Assembly (NCBI GenBank): GCA_035642125.1
Contig: DASQSZ010000007.1
Coordinates: 1-58,472, forward strand
DNA from: CALAED01 sp937891035
Lineage (GTDB): Bacteria; Actinomycetota; Actinomycetes; Streptosporangiales; Streptosporangiaceae
Length of the DNA: 58,472 nt
Reading direction: 5' to 3'
The position numbers were made by a program, and so were the translations under genes. Positions within the stretch are counted from its first letter, which is position 1; each line of letters starts with the position of its first letter. The notes beneath the pieces were generated by a model. It ran no database searches. It had not been told where the DNA came from and saw nothing but the letters and a program-made list of their open reading frames with translations. This document shows, in pieces, positions 50,963 to 58,472 of the stretch.

Positions 50963-52681
50963 GTGTTGCAAGGACTCATCGTCACCGCCGATTTCCCTGC
51001 GGCGGCCACATCGGTCGGCGCCGCGCGCCGTTTTGTCGGCAAGGTCCTGGACGAGTGGGACCTCGCCGAGATCGCCGACGATGCCATCCTCGCCACCAGC
51101 GAACTCGCCACCAACGCGATCACCTATGCCGGTACGGCCTTCGAGGTGTGCTGCCGGCTCGAAGAAGACCAGGTCCACATCGAGGTGCGCGACCGGCATC
51201 CGGCCCGGGCGATCGCGATGCCGGGCGTCGGTGCCACCAGCGGCAGAGGTCTGCCTTCGACCGCCAGGCTCGCGGCTTCGTGGGGTGTGACGTACGAGCG
51301 CACCGCCAAGAGCGTCTGGTTCCGCCTGCCGAACACCCGGGCCGACGCGGCGTCCGGCGCAGGCAACACCGGCAACACGGCCCGGGCCGATCCGGATAAC
51401 GGATCCACCACCGCCGCCGTGCCGCCGCGCATCCAGCCGCCGGACGTGGCCGCCGGGCGGCTCGGCGAGGGTGTGCCGTCGGATCTGCGGGGCTGGCTGG
51501 CGTTCATCGCCGAGGCGAGCGACCTGCTGGCCGGCACGCTCGATCAGGAACGGACGATGGCGCTGCTCGCGCAGCTCGTCGTACCACGGCTGGCGGCCTG
51601 GTGTGCTGTGTACGCGGTGGATGAGGTCGGTGCGGCCCGCCCCCGGTACATCTGGCACATGGACGAGAACAAGGCCGACGCCCTGCGCGAGCAACTCGCC
51701 CATGTCGCGCTCGGCCCGCCGGTCGAAGATCCGGGTCCCTGGCACGGTCTGCTGCCCAGTGGATCCTCCGACGAGGTGTACGCGTTCCCGCTGGTCGCCC
51801 GCGGCCGCCGGATCGGCATGATGGTCATCGGGCGGCCGGGCGGCGACAGATTCGACAGCGGCATCCTTGATCTCGCCGACGAGTTGAGCCGCCGGGCCGC
51901 CCTGGCGATCGACAACGCCCGGCTCTACACCGCGCAGACGTCCATGAGCCGCGCGTTGCAGCGCAGCCTGCTGCCCCCGGAACTGCCCGACATTCCGGGG
52001 CTGGACGTCGCCGTCGTGTACGAGCCGGCCGGCCAGCGCAGCGAGGTCGGCGGAGACTTCTACGACCTGTTCGAAAGCGAGCCCGATCCCACCGGATGGG
52101 CGCGGTGGCGGTTCGCCATCGGCGACGTGTGCGGCACCGGCCCCGAGGCGGCGGCGGTGACCGGGCTGGCCAGGTACGCGCTGCGCATCCTCGCCGGCGA
52201 GGGGTTGCCGGTGCCGGACGTACTGACGAGGCTGAACCGGCTCATCCTGGCCGAGGGCCCGCGCGCCCGCCTGCTCACCTTGCTGCACGGCGAGATCAGC
52301 ATGGACGAACGTGGCGGCATGCATCTGGAGGTGGTCTCGGCCGGCCATCCGCCGCCGTTGCTGTTGCATCCGGACGGGCGGGTCGACGGCGTCATCGAAC
52401 CGCAGCCGTTGCTCGGCGTCTTCGAAGACGGCATCGACTTCCGTGCGAAACGGCTCGCACTGGAGCCGGGCCAGCTGCTGTTGTGCGTCACCGACGGGGT
52501 CACCGAACGCCGCGAGGGCAATCGCATGCTTGGTGACGGGCAGGGTCTGGAGCGACTGCTCGGCTCCTTCACAGGGATGAGTGCCGGCGCCGTGGCGGCG
52601 GGCGTCCAGCGGGCGGTTCGCGAGTTCGGGTCGAACCCGTCCAATGACGACGTCGCGTTGATCGTGCTACGCGCCGGGTGA
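50963..52681 (+). CDS. SpoIIE-family phosphatase with HATPase and GAF domains
   Basis: 572 aa from a GTG with AGGGACAGG upstream. Three domains: RsbW-like ATP-binding (residues 1-125; ATSELATNAITYAG N-box, TSGRGLPSTARLAASWG G-boxes), GAF (about 180-330), and PP2C/SpoIIE phosphatase (350-572: SEVGGDFYDLFE, AIGDVCGTGPEAA, VTDGVTERRE, NDDVALIVL). Divergent from the hybrid kinase, followed by STAS and anti-sigma genes. Dephosphorylates STAS anti-anti-sigma proteins. Confidence 0.92.
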   Translation: MLQGLIVTADFPAAATSVGAARRFVGKVLDEWDLAEIADDAILATSELATNAITYAGTAFEVCCRLEEDQVHIEVRDRHPARAIAMPGVGATSGRGLPSTARLAASWGVTYERTAKSVWFRLPNTRADAASGAGNTGNTARADPDNGSTTAAVPPRIQPPDVAAGRLGEGVPSDLRGWLAFIAEASDLLAGTLDQERTMALLAQLVVPRLAAWCAVYAVDEVGAARPRYIWHMDENKADALREQLAHVALGPPVEDPGPWHGLLPSGSSDEVYAFPLVARGRRIGMMVIGRPGGDRFDSGILDLADELSRRAALAIDNARLYTAQTSMSRALQRSLLPPELPDIPGLDVAVVYEPAGQRSEVGGDFYDLFESEPDPTGWARWRFAIGDVCGTGPEAAAVTGLARYALRILAGEGLPVPDVLTRLNRLILAEGPRARLLTLLHGEISMDERGGMHLEVVSAGHPPPLLLHPDGRVDGVIEPQPLLGVFEDGIDFRAKRLALEPGQLLLCVTDGVTERREGNRMLGDGQGLERLLGSFTGMSAGAVAAGVQRAVREFGSNPSNDDVALIVLRAG

Positions 52682-52710
52682 TAGTCCGCGATCCGGGTTA
52701 GGGTGACCGT

Positions 52711-53046
52711 GTGGGTCTTGCCTTGCAGACGACTCGACATGACGAGCAGGTGACAGTGTCGGCGCGCGGCTCGATCGATCTGCATTCCTCCGATGAGCTG
52801 CGCGACTGCCTCGGCGGGCTGCTGGACGCGGGGGAACGACATATCGTGGTCGACCTCACCTGGGTCGACTTTTGCGACTCCTCGGGGCTCAACGTCCTGG
52901 TCCGGGCGTACAAACAGGCGCGGGCGAGGGACGTGACGGTGACCGTCGCCGGGGCGCGCGGACGCGTGGAAAATGTGCTGCGCACCACCGGGTTGGACAG
53001 ATTCCTCATCGGTGAGTCTTCCGCGGGAGACTCGGCCGAGGGGTGA
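52711..53046 (+). CDS. STAS anti-sigma factor antagonist
   Basis: 111 aa. STAS fold with the phospho-acceptor Ser in VDFCDSSGLNVLVRA (about residue 57-58). VSARGSIDLHSSDELRD is the typical first strand. Its unphosphorylated form binds the ATP-binding partner, releasing a sigma factor. Stop overlaps the following GTG start, and the phosphatase upstream is 29 nt away. Confidence 0.92.
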   Translation: MGLALQTTRHDEQVTVSARGSIDLHSSDELRDCLGGLLDAGERHIVVDLTWVDFCDSSGLNVLVRAYKQARARDVTVTVAGARGRVENVLRTTGLDRFLIGESSAGDSAEG

Positions 53047-53441
53047 TCATGACCGAGTCGACGCTGCACGCCGCCCCCCAAACGGAAGCGGTCGTGCGGG
53101 CGCGCGGCTTGGTGGTGCGCACGTTGCGCAGATGGTCGTTGGGAGACCAGGAAGAGCCCGTCATGGCGATCGTGGCCGAGCTCGTCGCCAACGCGGTACG
53201 GCACGCCAGGACGCCGCTCGAGGTGCGGCTGGTGCGCCGGCCCGCCGGCGTGCGCGTCGAGGTGCGCGATCGGGCCAGCCAGCTGCCCAGGCTGAGCGTC
53301 CCGAGGCTCGAAGAGGAAGAGCACCGCGGTCTGCTCATCGTCGACCACTACGCCAGCGCGTGGGGCGCCGACCTGCTGCCCGGCGGCAAGGTGGTGTGGG
53401 CCGAGATCAGTGCTGGCGCCGGTACATCTCGGCCACCATGA
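53043..53441 (+). CDS. Anti-sigma factor, serine-kinase type ATPase
   Basis: 132 aa from GTG 53043 (ATG 53049 is the alternative). HATPase_c_2 domain with N-box IVAELVANAVRHA and G-boxes VEVRDRASQLP and EHRGLLIVDHYASAWG. RsbW/SpoIIAB-like kinase that would phosphorylate the STAS partner and hold a sigma factor. Its 3' end overlaps the converging DAHP synthase gene by 35 nt. Confidence 0.88.
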   Translation: MIMTESTLHAAPQTEAVVRARGLVVRTLRRWSLGDQEEPVMAIVAELVANAVRHARTPLEVRLVRRPAGVRVEVRDRASQLPRLSVPRLEEEEHRGLLIVDHYASAWGADLLPGGKVVWAEISAGAGTSRPP

Positions 53442-54759
53442 ACGCCAGATCGAGCGACTGGCGGCGGTTGAGCCGCGGATCGCACGCGGTCTCGTAGCGC
53501 TGGTAGAGGTCGTCTTCGACGATCTCGTGGCCGCCGCCGACGCATTCGGTCACATCGTCGCCGGTGAACTCGATGTGGATGCCGCCGGGGTGGGTGCCGA
53601 GCGCGCGATGGACCTCGAAGAACCCGGCCACCTCGTCGAGGACGTCATCGAACCGGCGGGTCTTGTGTCCGCTCGGCGCCTCGAACGTGTTGCCATGCAT
53701 CGGGTCACAGACCCAGGCGACCGGCGAGCCACGCTGGGTGACCTTCTCGACGAGCGGCGGCAGCACGTCCCGGATCTTGCCCGCGCCCATCCGGGTGATG
53801 AAGGTGAGCCGGCCGGGCTCGTGGTCGGGATTGAGGCGGTCGATGAGCGCGAGTGCCTGGTCGGAGGTGGTGGTGGGACCGAGCTTGACCCCGATCGGGT
53901 TGCGGATGTGGCGGAAGAACTCCACGTGCGCGCCGTCCAGGGCCCGAGTGCGCTCGCCGATCCACACCAAGTGCGCCGAGACGTCGTACGGAAGCCCGCT
54001 CCGGGTGTCGATGCGGGTCAGCGCCCGTTCGTACTCCAGAAGCAGCGCCTCGTGGCTGGAGTACAGCTCCACGCCGTGCAGCTCCTCCGGGTCGGCGCCG
54101 CACGCCAACATGAAGGAAAGCGCACGGTCGATCTCGCCGGCCAGCTGCTCGTAGCGGCGGCCGGCCGGGCTGTTCGCCACGAAGTCCTGGTTCCATGCGT
54201 GCACCTGGCGCAGGTCGGCGTAGCCGCCGGTCGTGAACGCCCGGCAGAGATTGAGGGTGACGGCGGAGCAATGGTAGGCCCGCAGTAGCCGGCGCGGGTC
54301 GGGCCGGCGCGCCTCCGGGGTGAAGTCGAAACCGTTCACGGCGTCGCCGCGATAGGCGGGCAGCTCAACGCCGTCCCGTACCTCGGTGGGCCGGGAGCGC
54401 GGTTTGGCGAACTGCCCGGCCAGCCGGCCGATCTTGACTACCGGGACGCTCGCCGCGTAGGTGAGCACGACCGCCATCTGCAGCAGGGTCTTGAGCTTGT
54501 TGCGTACGGCGTCGGCCGTCGACCCGGCGAAGGTCTCGGCGCAGTCGCCGCCCTGCAAGACGAAGGCCTCGCCCCTGGCTACGGCGGCCAGCCGCTGCTT
54601 GAGCTGGTCACACTCACCGGCGAAGACGAGGGGCGGCAGCGCCGCAAGCTCGGCGGTGACGGCGCGCACCTCGGCCGTGTCCGGCCAGTCGGGTTGCTGG
54701 GCGGCGAACAGGTCGCGCCAGGCGTCGATGTCGCGGAGGAGGGCGGACTGTGTGCTCAC
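53407..54759 (-). CDS. Class II DAHP synthase
   Basis: 450 aa, plant/actinobacterial class II 3-deoxy-D-arabino-heptulosonate-7-phosphate synthase. Motifs: FVLQGGDCAETFAG, QFAKPRSRPTE, WIGERTRALDGAHVEF, GVKLGPTT, RMGAGKIRDVLPPL and VCDPMHGNTFE with the metal ligands Cys, His and later Glu/Asp in IHIEFTGDDVTEC. Condenses PEP and erythrose-4-P to start aromatic biosynthesis. Start GTG at 54759; a TAGCCT element lies 7 nt upstream, so the transcript may be leaderless. Confidence 0.95.
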   Translation of the reverse strand: MSTQSALLRDIDAWRDLFAAQQPDWPDTAEVRAVTAELAALPPLVFAGECDQLKQRLAAVARGEAFVLQGGDCAETFAGSTADAVRNKLKTLLQMAVVLTYAASVPVVKIGRLAGQFAKPRSRPTEVRDGVELPAYRGDAVNGFDFTPEARRPDPRRLLRAYHCSAVTLNLCRAFTTGGYADLRQVHAWNQDFVANSPAGRRYEQLAGEIDRALSFMLACGADPEELHGVELYSSHEALLLEYERALTRIDTRSGLPYDVSAHLVWIGERTRALDGAHVEFFRHIRNPIGVKLGPTTTSDQALALIDRLNPDHEPGRLTFITRMGAGKIRDVLPPLVEKVTQRGSPVAWVCDPMHGNTFEAPSGHKTRRFDDVLDEVAGFFEVHRALGTHPGGIHIEFTGDDVTECVGGGHEIVEDDLYQRYETACDPRLNRRQSLDLAFMVAEMYRRQH

Positions 54760-54766
54760 AGACGCA

Positions 54767-54772
54767 AGGCTA
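54767..54772 (-). promoter_or_regulatory. Possible -10 element of the DAHP synthase gene
   Basis: TAGCCT on the minus strand lies 7 nt before the GTG start, as in leaderless actinobacterial promoters. No clear -35 is seen. The rest of 54760-55086 shows no gene I can support. Confidence 0.35.
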
Positions 54773-55086
54773 GGACACCCTCGATGGCGGCCGCACCGGC
54801 ACGTGTGCGTACGCTGCCGGACATCCGAGTCGCGTGAGCAAGAGGGCGGAAAAGTCGCGGCAAGTCGCGGGAAGAAGGCGGATCGTCCCGCAGCAGCAAG
54901 AAGCAGCCCGATCCGGCTTCGCCGGAGGCAGTCGCGCTCGGGCCGGTCGCGCGCTCAGCCGGCCGCGTTCCGTGCGCTGCGTGCGCTGGGGATCGCGCCG
55001 CGGCTGGGTCGGCTTGATGCGGTCAGGGCGGGCCATCTGCCGGGCTCGGTGGCCGGTGGCCGGCCGGGGCGCGGGCGCCCGCTGGG

Positions 55087-56037
55087 TCAGGCGGCGGCGC
55101 GGTCGCCGTGCCGAGAAAGCTCGGTTTCGGCGGCGAACTGGCGCAGCCGCCGAAGCGACCGGTCGGTGATCTGCCGGACGCGGTTGTGGCTAAGCCCGTA
55201 GCGGGCGCCGATCTGGGCGTACGAGAGCGGCTCACCGTCATCGAGGCCGAACCTGGCCCGTACGATGTCGGCCTCGCGGGGCGGCAACTGGCGCAGCAGC
55301 CGGTCGAGGCCGGCGAGATCGTCCAGCGCGAGAACCTCGCTCTCCGGGTCGACCGTCTCGGTGTCTTCGAGCAGGTCCCCCATCGCGGTCTCCCCGGCCT
55401 CGTCGACCGAGGCGTCCAGGCTGGCCGGATCCCGCCGCCAGCGCAGCAGATCGGCCACGTGCTCGGGTGCCACGCCCATGGCGGTGGCCAGCTCATCGCC
55501 GGTGGGCTCGCGGCCGAGATCGCGGCTGAGCGTGCGCTCGGTCCGGCGCAGCCGGGACAGCTCCTCCTCGACGTGCACCGGAAGCCGGATCGCCCGGGCG
55601 GTATGGCTGAGACCGCGCCCGATGGCCTGCCGGATCCACCAGGTCGCATACGTCGAGAACTTGTACCCGCGACGGTAGTCGAACTTCTCCACGGCGCGCA
55701 TCAAACCCAGGTTGCCCTCCTGGATCAGGTCGATGAAGGGGAGGGCATCGGTGGGGTACTTGCGCGCGATCGATACGACGAGGCGCAAGTTGGCCTCGAC
55801 AAAGCGCTGTTTGGCGCGCAGGCCTTGCTCGACGAGCTCGCCGAGCTCGTCCCGGGCGATGCCCGTGGGCACCGGGCCCTCGTCGAGCAACTGTTGCGCA
55901 TACAGCCCCGCCTCGATCGCTTTCGACAGCTCAACCTCGTGCTCTGCGTCGAGGAGCGGAGTACGGCCGATAGCGTCCAGGTAGGCGCCGACAAGGTCCT
56001 TGTCCAGCGTCTCCGTCATGCGGCCGGTCGCAGCCAT
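55087..56037 (-). CDS. Group 2 sigma-70 factor (Hrd/SigB-like)
   Basis: 316 aa. Region 1.2 (LVGAYLDAIGRTPLLDAEHE), region 2 with RNA-polymerase binding and -10 recognition (DLIQEGNLGLMRAVEKFD, YATWWIRQAIGRGL), region 3 and region 4 with the -35 HTH (YGLSHNRVRQITDRSLRRL). Too short to be the principal sigma. Resembles HrdA/C/D-type alternative vegetative sigma factors. No anti-sigma gene is adjacent on its operon. Confidence 0.9.
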   Translation of the reverse strand: MAATGRMTETLDKDLVGAYLDAIGRTPLLDAEHEVELSKAIEAGLYAQQLLDEGPVPTGIARDELGELVEQGLRAKQRFVEANLRLVVSIARKYPTDALPFIDLIQEGNLGLMRAVEKFDYRRGYKFSTYATWWIRQAIGRGLSHTARAIRLPVHVEEELSRLRRTERTLSRDLGREPTGDELATAMGVAPEHVADLLRWRRDPASLDASVDEAGETAMGDLLEDTETVDPESEVLALDDLAGLDRLLRQLPPREADIVRARFGLDDGEPLSYAQIGARYGLSHNRVRQITDRSLRRLRQFAAETELSRHGDRAAA

Positions 56038-56317
56038 CCTGACCCTTCTCCGGTGCGTTGAACTACTCTCAAAGCTTCAAACGCTAATTACGGATCTGTG
56101 ATTCCCGCCGTTCGGTCTCACTACGGCATCGTAAGAAAGCGGGCGCGGGCTCGGCGCCATCGGAGTGTCGCGAGATCGGCGCACTCTGCTGATACGACCA
56201 TGGTATGTCTCGGCCTCCGCCGGCGGAGTCGGCGGGGCGGCCGTCCCGGGGAGCGGCGGGGAATATCCGGGGTTCGTTCACCGCTCTAGCCGCCGGAACG
56301 AAGAGGAGACGTGAGAC

Positions 56318-56680
56318 ATGACGACGACCCTGACCGCGAAGACCTTCGACGATGTCGCCCAGCGGGAAGGCATCGTTCTCGTGGACTTTTGGGCGGCGTG
56401 GTGCGGGCCGTGCCGGATGTTCGCCCCGATCTTCGAGCGAGCCGCCGAGCGTCACCCGGACATCGTGTTCGCCAAGGTCGACACCGAAGCCGAGCAGGAG
56501 CTGTCCGAGCGGTTCGGCATCGCATCCATTCCGACGCTGATGGCGATCAGGGACGGGATCATCGTCTTCGCCGAGCCGGGTGCACTGCCCGAGCCCGTAC
56601 TGGAGAACGTGATCGAGCAGGTGCGGGGGCTGGACATGGACGATCTCCGCAAGCGCGTCGCCGAGCAGGGCCAGAGCTGA
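56318..56680 (+). CDS. Thioredoxin
   Basis: 120 aa. Active site WAAWCGPCRM (Cys30/Cys33 approximately) with the cis-Pro in IASIPTLMAI. Start ATG at 56318 with GAGGAGA upstream. Cytosolic disulphide reductase; divergent from the sigma factor. The residue range and lack of extra domain match simple thioredoxins. Confidence 0.94.
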   Translation: MTTTLTAKTFDDVAQREGIVLVDFWAAWCGPCRMFAPIFERAAERHPDIVFAKVDTEAEQELSERFGIASIPTLMAIRDGIIVFAEPGALPEPVLENVIEQVRGLDMDDLRKRVAEQGQS

Positions 56681-56891
56681 CGGAGCGGTGAGGCTGCCCG
56701 GGGCCGTCCGCCGGCCGGATCCACTGGATATGGACGCCGGAGATCGAGAGCCGTCCGCGAGAGCGCGGTCTGTGGAGAGCGGTCTGTGGAGGACGGTCAC
56801 CGGTGGCGCTCGCCGTTCCGCCCCCGCGCGACGCGACGCGCTGACCGCCTCTGAGCGCCGGTCATTTTTGGGCAGGTCGGCTGGATCCTCG

Positions 56892-57764
56892 TTATCCGGT
56901 AGGCCGATAGATCGACAGCGTGAACGAGGCGGTCACAGGGACGGGATCGGCGAGGCCGGCCACCCGATCGCGGATGTCCGCGGAACTGTGGTGCCGGGAA
57001 CTCGGTCCCATCCGCACGAGCGCCTCGACCGCCAGATGGGGGAGCAGCAGGCCGGTCTCGTGCTCGGTGCGGTCAACGAGGTCGAAGAGGTCACCGAGCA
57101 CGGAGTCGACCTGCCGGGTCTTGTCGTCGTCGACGGACAGCAACTGGAGTGGACGTACCACCTCCCGGAGATGCCGGGCGGTGGGGGAGACGACGAGGAG
57201 TGAGCCGTCCGGTCGCAATATCCGGCGGAATTCCCCCGGGTTGCGCGGTGCGAAGACATTGAGGATCGCGGAGGCGGCGCCGGATCGTACGGGTAGCCGA
57301 CCCCACAAATCCGCCACCACGGCACCGATCTGAGGATGTGCCCGGGCCGCCCTGCGTGCGGCGAACTTGGAGATATCGATAGCCATGCCCACGGCGGACG
57401 GGCATCGGCCGAGCGCGGCCGTCAGGTGATATCCGGTGCCGGCGCCCGCGTCAACGATCAACGGAGAACCGCTTTCAAGACCGAAGGACGGGCCGGTGGC
57501 GGCGGCCACATGGTCGGCGAGCAGAGCCGCGAAAGAGGCGAAGTGCCCTTCGGCGACAAATGCGGCCCGCGCCTCCACCATCGCGGCCGTGTCCGCCGTC
57601 CCGGCGTGAGCACCTCCGGGGAGAAGGTTGATGTATCCCTGCCGGGCGACGTCGAACGAATGGTTGTTCGCACAACTTACCGACCCGCGCCCCAAGGTGA
57701 GGTCCGCCCCGCAGACTGGACAGGTGAGATAGGCGACGATCGCGCTGAGCACGTTCACCATCAT
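56892..57764 (-). CDS. RlmA-type 23S rRNA (guanine-N1) methyltransferase
   Basis: 290 aa. N-terminal zinc finger (CPVCGADL about residues 15-22, Cys31 and NHSFDVARQGYINLL) joins a Rossmann methyltransferase domain with SAM motif VDAGAGTGYHL. RlmA(II)/TlrB enzymes modify G748 and can give tylosin-type macrolide resistance; RlmA(I) modifies G745. Sequence alone does not separate them. Start ATG at 57764. Confidence 0.85.
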   Translation of the reverse strand: MMVNVLSAIVAYLTCPVCGADLTLGRGSVSCANNHSFDVARQGYINLLPGGAHAGTADTAAMVEARAAFVAEGHFASFAALLADHVAAATGPSFGLESGSPLIVDAGAGTGYHLTAALGRCPSAVGMAIDISKFAARRAARAHPQIGAVVADLWGRLPVRSGAASAILNVFAPRNPGEFRRILRPDGSLLVVSPTARHLREVVRPLQLLSVDDDKTRQVDSVLGDLFDLVDRTEHETGLLLPHLAVEALVRMGPSSRHHSSADIRDRVAGLADPVPVTASFTLSIYRPTG

Positions 57765-58020
57765 GGCGAGCGTGGCTGGTTCAAGGTCCGCCGGGTGAGC
57801 CAGTGCCGCGTGTCGGCCTAGGCCGGTCGCCGGTTCCGTCTCGCTCTTGGGGCGGGATCCATAAGACGGCGCGATCCGGCCCCGGAGCGGTGCGGCCCAG
57901 GCGTATCGGCGACGGGTGGTGGTGGGCGGCTGTGTCCGACCTGTCGTCCACGTGGGGGCGGCCGCTGTGGCGCCGTCATCGGCTCGACGAACCTGGTCAG
58001 GGCGTCGACCCGAGTGCGAT

Positions 58021-58050
58021 TTGACCGCGATTGCGATTTGCGCCTAACGT
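58021..58050 (+). promoter_or_regulatory. Candidate promoter of the rRNA operon
   Basis: TTGACC (58021-58026) and TAACGT (58045-58050), 18 nt apart, form a sigma-70-like promoter. A second possible -10, TAAACT, lies at 58144-58149. rRNA operons of actinobacteria often have several tandem promoters. The whole stretch 57765-58472 holds no gene I can support. Confidence 0.5.
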
Positions 58051-58382
58051 GCACTTCGCGCTGGCCGGCGTGGCGCCCGATGGACGCCTACACGGACGGG
58101 GCAGACTTCGGGAAAGCGTGGATCGAGCGGTAGCGGATCCGTGTAAACTGGAGTGGCAGGCCTGAAGGGGATGCAGGACGCCAGGTGGCGGCCGGCCCGA
58201 GGGTCAATCCGAACCACATGGATGGTTATTTCACTATCTGTATGGTCGGGTGTCGGAGCACGGTCTCGTGTCTGCACCTTCGCATTCAGAAGTTGGTCGG
58301 ATCGCGACTGCGGCTCTGGTAAGTTAAACGAGTTGCCCCGGTCGGGCTCGTGGTTGCGGGTTTGTCGGTGGGTGTCCGTTTT

Positions 58383-58402
58383 TTGAGAACTCAACAGCGT
58401 GC
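58383..58402 (+). ncRNA. rRNA-operon leader processing motif
   Basis: TTGAGAACTCAACAGCGTGC is the motif found just upstream of 16S rRNA genes in actinobacteria, where it pairs with a downstream copy for RNase III processing. The 16S gene must start shortly after the window end. Only its 5' leader is inside. Confidence 0.75.
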
Positions 58403-58472
58403 TTGAATGAGCCAGTGCCTGGTTCTCGTGCTGTGGATCCCTGTGTGTTGGGGGTTTGTGGTTTGGGTTCCT

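Noticed and set aside
54832..55169. Arg-rich 111-aa frame between DAHP synthase and sigma factor
   Set aside because: Low-complexity translation, overlaps the sigma gene end, no RBS.
58044..58394. 116-aa minus-strand frame near the window end
   Set aside because: Lies across the rRNA operon promoter and leader; no domain.
1..58472. tRNA genes
   Set aside because: I saw no cloverleaf with a clear T-loop and anticodon arm by eye; a tRNAscan run would be decisive.

Overview
The window is very GC-rich and carries actinobacterial gene families: an ImuA'/ImuB damage-tolerance pair, class II DAHP synthase, a DUF5753-type XRE regulator, a DUF397 protein, an AfsR-type SARP, SpoIIE/STAS/RsbW-type partner switching, and a typical rRNA-operon leader (motif at 58383-58402) at the right edge. 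It suggests a filamentous actinomycete (Streptosporangiales or Streptomycetales-like); I cannot name the genus.

Layout. 1-2.3 kb: imuA'-imuB with a perfect LexA-type SOS box. 2.5-4.2 kb: secreted GH79-like glycoside hydrolase behind an 18-bp palindrome. 4.3-7.2 kb: pentapeptide-repeat protein, then an ABC exporter with a small Cro-like repressor. 7.2-17.5 kb: aromatic catabolism. An MBL-fold protein and a flavin monooxygenase converge on a tightly overlapped pcaIJHGBDC-iclR operon, and pobA diverges from pcaI. Together these take 4-hydroxybenzoate through protocatechuate to 3-oxoadipyl-CoA (no thiolase in the window). 17.5-22.5 kb: PP2C phosphatase, patatin-like lipase, CPBP protease, amidase, and an ATP-binding/DUF397 pair.

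22.6-40.0 kb is the accessory centrepiece. Twelve head-to-tail minus-strand genes, nearly all overlapping or closely spaced, encode two family-2 glycosyltransferases, a membrane EEP phosphatase of VanJ type, two class III aminotransferases, a 106-aa protein, a GMC oxidoreductase, a UbiA-type decaprenyl-phosphate phosphoribosyltransferase-like protein, a zinc alcohol dehydrogenase, an MFS transporter, a HAD hydrolase and a histidine phosphatase. An AfsR-like SARP lies beside it. The ends carry decayed mobile DNA: a frameshifted tyrosine-recombinase tail (22.6-22.8 kb), an IS481-type transposase relic (36.2-36.7 kb) and another DDE-transposase relic (39.9 kb). A degenerate, internally deleted copy of the cluster's own glycosyltransferase lies at 35.55-35.92 kb. 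Three CCTACA heptads at exact 11-nt spacing (36050-36078), a SARP-like layout, precede it. I infer an uncharacterised, horizontally acquired, SARP-controlled cluster building an oxidised and aminated sugar on a polyprenyl-phosphate carrier.

40.1-58.5 kb is more housekeeping: XRE regulator, threonine aldolase, gltX, universal stress protein, galT, a response regulator and a giant soluble poly-HAMP hybrid kinase, a divergent SpoIIE phosphatase/STAS/anti-sigma set, DAHP synthase, a group-2 sigma factor, thioredoxin, an RlmA-type rRNA methyltransferase, and the promoter/leader region of an rRNA operon whose 16S gene lies beyond the window. All family assignments were made by reading the sequence without database searches.
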